A DNA stretch of 55,077 nt from a virus. Location of the stretch: IMG/VR virus record IMGVR_UViG_3300027676_000003, positions 1-55,077 of that record; one strand, written 5' to 3'. Under the pieces are notes generated by a model. It was not told where the DNA came from. It made no database searches and was given only the letters and a program-made list of their open reading frames with translations. The position numbers and the translations under genes are program-made. This document shows, piece after piece, positions 50,949 to 55,077 of this stretch (its first letter is position 1; each line of letters opens with the position of its first letter).

Positions 50949-52397
50949 ATGGCAAAACCAGATCCCGTGCTAGACCGGCCCATTCTTTGGCTCTCCGACC
51001 GCGATGTTCTCACATTTAGATCGCTCATTGAGGGTGGGTGCCTAATAACTGGCGGGTTAGGTAGCGGTAAGTCTAGTACTAGCGGTAGGGCCTTAGCTCT
51101 TGGATTTCTCAGGGCGGGCCTTGGCGGGCTCGTGCTAACCGTGAAATCGGACGAAACACAGCACTGGAAAGAGTACGCCAAAATTTGTGGACGAGAACGC
51201 GATCTAATCATCTTCAACGCAGAAAGCGGCCTGATGTTTGATCCATTGGCTTATTGTTGGAATCAGCTCGGCAGGGCGGGCGGACTAATCGAATCGATAA
51301 TCGAGTTGTTCCTTACGCTTCTTGGTATCGGAAAGCAGCAGGTAAAAGACAGCAGCGAGGGGCGCTATTTCGAATTGGCGGTCGAAGAGTTGATGCGCTC
51401 GGCCCTCGTAATGCAATCGGCCACGAAGAAGCCGCCGTCCATCTTGAAACTCCACCAGATTATCTCATCGCTACCCAGCGAACCGGCGCAACTGGAAGAT
51501 CCGGATTGGCAACACAAGTCGGAGTGCGGGCAGCTCATATGCTTCATCCGCGATAACAAGGACTCTTTTACAGAGTCGCAATGGAAGGATATCGTTACAG
51601 CTCTCTCTTTCGTAGAGATGTGGTCATGGCTAGATCCAAGGACAAAGGGGAACATCCTCTCCACTTGGTCGGGAATGGCAAGTAAGTTCACGTACTCACC
51701 CTTAAGAGAACTGTTCTGCAGCGGAAGCTATAGCTTCACACCCGAGCAGATAACCCACGAACGCAAAATCATTATTCTCGATATTCCCGTACTCGAATTC
51801 AGCAGGGCCGTGGCGATTCTCTGCCAGGTCATGATCAAGATCGTCTTCCAGCGCGCATGGTTGAAACACCAGTATGCTTCCGGTTGCTGCAACGGCGCGT
51901 TTCTGTTTCAAGACGAGTTTTCCATGCTGATCCACCGATTGGAGAACCATTTCCATCAGGTCGTTCGCGGGAGCGCAATTGCGCCGGTGTGCCTTACACC
52001 CAATATCAACAACATCGCTGCCGACGAATTCGGCGAGCATTCCCCTGGATCGCGGACACTTGGATTCCTCGGGAATCTTTCCGTAAAAATCTTTCACTCT
52101 CAAACGGATATATCGACCTGTAAGTATGCTGCGGATTTGATCGGAAGTGAATATCGATACCTGGACTCCTTCAACGCCAGTTCGGCCGAAGGCGCTCGTG
52201 CAAGCGTCGGAGGCACGCAACACCTCGCGCATATCATCGAACCGATCGAATTAACAAGGCTTCTAAAACCCGACGGCGAGAACCCATGCGCCGAAGCAAT
52301 AGTTCATATGGCGGGCCGAACGTTCGAGGCCACTAAAACAGCAGCCAATCCGAAAGGGCTTAATTACCTGCGCGTGCTCTTCTCACGCGACATCTGA
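50949..52397 (+). CDS. Type IV coupling ATPase without membrane anchor (VirD4/TraD-like)
   Basis: A 482-residue ATPase. Walker A GGLGSGKSS is at 35-43 and Walker B FLFQDEFSM at 318-326, with WSGMASKFTY and VCLTPNINNI between and after, fitting VirD4/TraD ATPases. Typical coupling proteins begin with two membrane helices; here Walker A is reached after 35 residues and no helix precedes it. The next gene encodes a polytopic membrane protein that could supply the anchor. GGAG before ATG 50949. It would link the relaxosome to a secretion channel, which may come from a helper element. Confidence 0.82.
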   Translation: MAKPDPVLDRPILWLSDRDVLTFRSLIEGGCLITGGLGSGKSSTSGRALALGFLRAGLGGLVLTVKSDETQHWKEYAKICGRERDLIIFNAESGLMFDPLAYCWNQLGRAGGLIESIIELFLTLLGIGKQQVKDSSEGRYFELAVEELMRSALVMQSATKKPPSILKLHQIISSLPSEPAQLEDPDWQHKSECGQLICFIRDNKDSFTESQWKDIVTALSFVEMWSWLDPRTKGNILSTWSGMASKFTYSPLRELFCSGSYSFTPEQITHERKIIILDIPVLEFSRAVAILCQVMIKIVFQRAWLKHQYASGCCNGAFLFQDEFSMLIHRLENHFHQVVRGSAIAPVCLTPNINNIAADEFGEHSPGSRTLGFLGNLSVKIFHSQTDISTCKYAADLIGSEYRYLDSFNASSAEGARASVGGTQHLAHIIEPIELTRLLKPDGENPCAEAIVHMAGRTFEATKTAANPKGLNYLRVLFSRDI

Positions 52398-52412
52398 AAG
52401 GAGAACAACACT

Positions 52413-53213
52413 ATGATGCCGTCTCAAGCTAAATCGCAACCATCTGCTGGCGTTGATCACTGGCACGACCAGTATATCTACCTCGTCTATAACTTCTGCT
52501 CGATTGTCACGACGCCTCTGGAGCTGGCGATTCGCCCGTTCCAAGGAACTCGGTATGTGCCGCCACTAATTTTGCTGATGAGCGCGGCCCTGATGATCGT
52601 GCTTCCCGTCTTCGTGAGTTTTATCGGAGTCGTCGAGAATTTCATCCCATTCGTTCGACTCCATGCGTCTGCCGGGATGATCGGAATGTGGGGCCTCTCG
52701 AAGCTGTTCTTCCTCGGCTGCGTGGTTCAAAACGTCCGCAAATGGGGCTTGATGAACCATCCCGAAAGAGAACGCTACAGCTATTACGAAGGGCCGCCGC
52801 TCTTCATCTTCAACTGGCTGCCCAACCCCTCGTACGTCCGCGTGCGAATCGTTTACGAGCCGCTGTTTCTGCTCGCGCTCGCGATCATACTGCCCAACTT
52901 CCTTGTGATCGAACCAAGCGTCGCCAATTACCTCGTCTTCGCCTCGATGTTTCTGGCGATGAAAGGTTACGCGGAATGGTACATCGGCTGGGCATATTTG
53001 CGTGACGTTATGGATGCCCAGGCAATCGGCCCGGTGATAGCGGCCATCATCCAGAACCGCGCCACAGACGAACAACGCGCCGAGATCCACATGGCGGCGT
53101 TTCCCAAGGATACATCTCCGGACATCTGCCAGCGCGCATTATCCCATTTGGCGCGGTTATATCCGGTGGACAACAAATTCTCTCAAGGAGAAGAAGATGG
53201 AAAACACGACTAA
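52413..53213 (+). CDS. Polytopic membrane protein of the transfer cluster
   Basis: A 266-residue protein with at least four hydrophobic helices (LILLMSAALMIVLPVFVSFIG, IGMWGLSKLFFLGCVV, LFLLALAIILPNFLVI, YLVFASMFLAMKGYAEW) and a soluble C-terminal tail (NRATDEQRAEIHMAAFP). It follows the coupling ATPase by 15 bases with GAAAGGAG upstream. A membrane partner of that ATPase is the simplest guess. ATG 52416 is possible. Confidence 0.68.
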   Translation: MMPSQAKSQPSAGVDHWHDQYIYLVYNFCSIVTTPLELAIRPFQGTRYVPPLILLMSAALMIVLPVFVSFIGVVENFIPFVRLHASAGMIGMWGLSKLFFLGCVVQNVRKWGLMNHPERERYSYYEGPPLFIFNWLPNPSYVRVRIVYEPLFLLALAIILPNFLVIEPSVANYLVFASMFLAMKGYAEWYIGWAYLRDVMDAQAIGPVIAAIIQNRATDEQRAEIHMAAFPKDTSPDICQRALSHLARLYPVDNKFSQGEEDGKHD

Positions 53214-53826
53214 CAACCGCAAGAAAATATGGGTATGCGTAGGCATAGCCCTGGCACTCTATGTCGGCCGTAATTACTTCATGATGCAGTCGATGCAGCA
53301 AGAAAGGGCCGTGCGGATCATACACGCCCTACAGGGCCAGCTGCAACAGGCGAAGGCTGCTTCCTCGAATCCAGCCGCTCCCGCTGCCCTTAAACCCGCG
53401 CCGCCCGAGCTTACGGCGCTCGCGGGTAAATGGCAAGGCGGCTTAATGGTCCCCAAGCGCGGGATGTGCACGCTCAGCCTCGAAGTCGATCCCATCCGCG
53501 ACAAGGAGGGTCAGTTTTCCGGGTATTCGACGCTCGGATGTATCTTCAACACGACGCTGGATATGTTAACCCACAAGCCCGACCCTCAGGCCATGGTGGA
53601 GCGCATGGGGAAGGCCAACAGCCCCACCTCCGCGATTCTGAGCGGCCAGGTGAATGGCGGCGTCATCGCCTTCACGGCGGATAAGAACGTGGGAGTCTCC
53701 GAGGTTCCGGGAGCCTGCGACATGAAGTCCATCACGATCAGGCCCTTCGGTGTAAACCAGGTCGCCGTTGATTTTCAAAACCCGCCCTGCTCGGACGGAC
53801 AACTCGTCATGAGGAGGATGTGGTGA
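53197..53826 (+). CDS. Membrane-anchored protein with lipocalin-like domain
   Basis: A 209-residue protein: signal anchor (WVCVGIALALYVGRNYF), Ala/Pro linker, then a beta-rich domain with LAGKWQGG, GMCTLSLEV, GYSTLGC and CSDGQLVMRR. The layout resembles the protein at 24219-24734. It overlaps the previous gene by 17 bases and has AAGGAG upstream. Periplasmic role in transfer is inferred. Confidence 0.65.
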   Translation: MENTTNNRKKIWVCVGIALALYVGRNYFMMQSMQQERAVRIIHALQGQLQQAKAASSNPAAPAALKPAPPELTALAGKWQGGLMVPKRGMCTLSLEVDPIRDKEGQFSGYSTLGCIFNTTLDMLTHKPDPQAMVERMGKANSPTSAILSGQVNGGVIAFTADKNVGVSEVPGACDMKSITIRPFGVNQVAVDFQNPPCSDGQLVMRRMW

Positions 53827-54032
53827 ACGCCCTTCGCGCGCACGACTTCGTCATTCCCAAAGCCCCTGAGCCGGATCTCCGGGGCCTCAGGCGAATTCTC
53901 GCCATTTTCATCATCGGCGTTGTCGCCAGCGCCGTCGTCTGCGCCATTCTCCTGGTACGGGAAGCACGGCGGGGGCACACGCAGAGCGTACAGATCCCCT
54001 GCACCTGCATGGGCAGATGCCTGCGGCACTAA
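53820..54032 (+). CDS. Small single-pass membrane protein
   Basis: A 70-residue protein from GTG 53820 (GAGGAGG upstream) with one membrane helix (ILAIFIIGVVASAVVCAILLV) and a Cys-containing tail (IPCTCMGRC). It overlaps the preceding stop. Confidence 0.6.
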   Translation: MVNALRAHDFVIPKAPEPDLRGLRRILAIFIIGVVASAVVCAILLVREARRGHTQSVQIPCTCMGRCLRH

Positions 54033-54041
54033 GGAGGAGCG

Positions 54042-54242
54042 ATGGACAAGCTCATCGACATCAACGAGCTTTCAAACCGGCTCAGCGTTCCCAAGGGTAC
54101 CCTTTACAACTGGGTCTATCTGCGCCGTATTCCGTTCATCAAGGCCGGCAGGTCCTTGCGGTTCGACCCAGACGAGGTGATCCAGTCGCTGCCCCACTGC
54201 GCTATGATCGGAGCGGCTGGCCAGAGGTGGAAAGGTCATTAA
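54042..54242 (+). CDS. Excisionase / HTH_17 DNA-binding protein
   Basis: A 66-residue MerR-like HTH_17 protein: IDINELSNRLSVPKGTLYNWV, then RRIPFIKAGRSLRFDPDEVI. Small proteins of this form adjacent to a tyrosine integrase act as excisionase or as activators of it. AAGGAGG precedes ATG 54042; the integrase ATG lies two bases after its stop. Confidence 0.85.
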   Translation: MDKLIDINELSNRLSVPKGTLYNWVYLRRIPFIKAGRSLRFDPDEVIQSLPHCAMIGAAGQRWKGH

Positions 54243-54243
54243 C

Positions 54244-55077
54244 ATGGCACTCTACCGACGAGGCCAATTCTGGTATGCAAGCTACAGCGCGGACGGACGA
54301 CGTATTCAGGAATCGACCGGAACCGCAAACCGGCGTGAGGCGGAGAAATTTCTTGCCTTGCGCGTTTCAGAAGTGCAGCGGGGCGTCTATGTCAAACCTG
54401 TCAACGTTCCGCTGCTCGAACTCTGGGAACGTTACATCGCCTATTCCAAGGCCCATAAACGTTCCTGGAAGCGTGACGAACAAATGTACGCGAAGCTGCA
54501 AGGATTCTTCGGGCCGGTGAATCTGGATTCCATCACGCCATTGCGGGTCGAGGACTTCCAGCAGCACCGCGTCCGGGAAGTCTCGCCGGCAACCGTAAAC
54601 CGCGAATGCGCCCTCCTTAAGCACATGTTCAACATCGCCGAGCGCTGGGGCATGCACCGCGGCTCGAATCCGGTCCGACTGGTAAAATTCCTGCCCGAGA
54701 ACAACCTTCAGTTTCAAACCATCAGCGAGGAAGACCAGCAGCGTCTTCTTGAAGCCTCGCCCCCGTATCTTCGGGAGCTGCTTCTATTCGCGGTAAACAC
54801 AGGCCTGAGGTGCGGCGACATTTTCGACCTGATGTGGGAGGAGGTGGATTTAGAGAAACAACGACTATCGATCATCATGGGGAAGACGCGCCGCAGGCTC
54901 GACGTACCGCTCAATGAGACCGCCTTTGCCGTGCTCGAAGCGAAGGCGGCGGCCAAGCACGGGCCATACGTCTTCTACAACCCGGTGACGGGTGATCGCT
55001 TCTACGATCTCAAGGCCGGATGGAAGGCGGCGATCCGGCGGGCAGGCCTCGCCAACCTGACCTGGCACACCCTACGG
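54244..55077 (+). CDS. int: Tyrosine recombinase (integrase), cut by the window edge
   Basis: An open frame from ATG 54244 to the edge (278 codons). The N-terminal arm domain reads YRRGQFWYASYSADGRR, followed by a SAM-like core-binding domain (VSPATVNRECALLKHMFNIA) and the catalytic domain with NTGLRCGDIFDLMW (first catalytic Arg) and MGKTRRRLDVPL (Lys hairpin). The window ends at TWHTLR, the HxLR motif with the second Arg; the tyrosine lies beyond. The attachment site is probably downstream. Confidence 0.92.
   Translation, partial: MALYRRGQFWYASYSADGRRIQESTGTANRREAEKFLALRVSEVQRGVYVKPVNVPLLELWERYIAYSKAHKRSWKRDEQMYAKLQGFFGPVNLDSITPLRVEDFQQHRVREVSPATVNRECALLKHMFNIAERWGMHRGSNPVRLVKFLPENNLQFQTISEEDQQRLLEASPPYLRELLLFAVNTGLRCGDIFDLMWEEVDLEKQRLSIIMGKTRRRLDVPLNETAFAVLEAKAAAKHGPYVFYNPVTGDRFYDLKAGWKAAIRRAGLANLTWHTLR

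Noticed and set aside
1-55077. CRISPR array, rRNA, complete insertion sequence or DDE transposase
   Set aside because: No regularly spaced repeats, rRNA segments or transposase motifs were found.

Overview
This 55 kb window is mobile DNA, a mosaic of phage early genes and conjugative-plasmid or ICE genes. The host is probably an acidobacterium of the Bryobacterales/Solibacter type. The best host marker is a secreted protein (25541-26902) ending in the TIGR03437-type domain, which is strongly expanded in Solibacter-like genomes; two other secreted proteins fit that background. Most replication and transfer genes instead resemble proteobacterial phages and plasmids. I see no terminase, capsid, tail or lysis gene, and no mating-pair-formation genes. 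The window therefore holds early, replication, defence, anti-defence and mobilisation functions of an integrating element. A ParB-like gene is cut by the left edge and a tyrosine integrase by the right edge.

Layout. (1) 0-6.6 kb, minus strand: a phage early operon starting with a Cro-like gene, then a GIY-YIG nuclease, a DUF2312/GapR-like protein, an initiator-like tRNA, an Acb2-like anti-CBASS protein, an AP2/HNH homing endonuclease, a RusA resolvase, a PD-(D/E)XK nuclease, a SNF2 helicase and a ParB-like protein. (2) 6.7-15.3 kb, plus strand: a CI/LexA-type repressor, then a RecE/RecT recombination operon of tightly overlapping small genes. Five copies of a TCGYAAT-NN-ATTGCGA operator lie in the two control regions. 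(3) 16-19.3 kb: three DNA methyltransferases, the first carrying a second conserved-looking gene in another reading frame. (4) 19.3-22.2 kb, minus strand: a CBASS-like operon (SLATT membrane effector, CD-NTase with a C-terminal sensor domain, third membrane protein). (5) 22.4-24.2 kb: a serine recombinase reading straight into a RepB-type primase, with iteron-like repeats and a hairpin over the primase Shine-Dalgarno at the junction. (6) 24.2-33.6 kb: plasmid accessory genes, a giant methyltransferase-helicase of the DarB kind, and ArdC. (7) 33.6-38.3 kb: a likely RNA-repair pair (calcineurin-like phosphoesterase and RlaP-like nucleotidyltransferase), two histone-H1-like paralogues around a membrane protein, a TIR protein, and a DUF736 protein. 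(8) 38.3-42 kb: a train of small phage genes with ATGA overlaps, including a Lar-like protein. (9) 43-49.6 kb, minus strand: a mobilisation operon with a MobF relaxase and an H-NS-like protein, plus a regulator. (10) 49.8-55 kb: secreted proteins, a coupling ATPase lacking its own membrane anchor, membrane proteins, an excisionase and the integrase.

How it fits together. The repressor and Cro-like protein control two divergent early operons. RecE/RecT, RusA, SNF2 and the primase serve replication and recombination. The relaxase, coupling ATPase and integrase serve transfer and integration. Around this is a dense anti-defence set (three methyltransferases, DarB-like protein, ArdC, Lar-like protein, Acb2-like protein) together with defence genes (CBASS-like operon, TIR protein). 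The most striking points are that one element carries both a CBASS-like operon and an Acb2-like cyclic-nucleotide sponge; that the homing endonuclease beside the Acb2-like gene ends in a diverged copy of the Acb2-like C-terminus; that the methyltransferase gene is dual-coding over about 1 kb; and that the recombinase and primase form one ORF with internal translation signals.

All family names rest on motif recognition by eye. No database search was possible.
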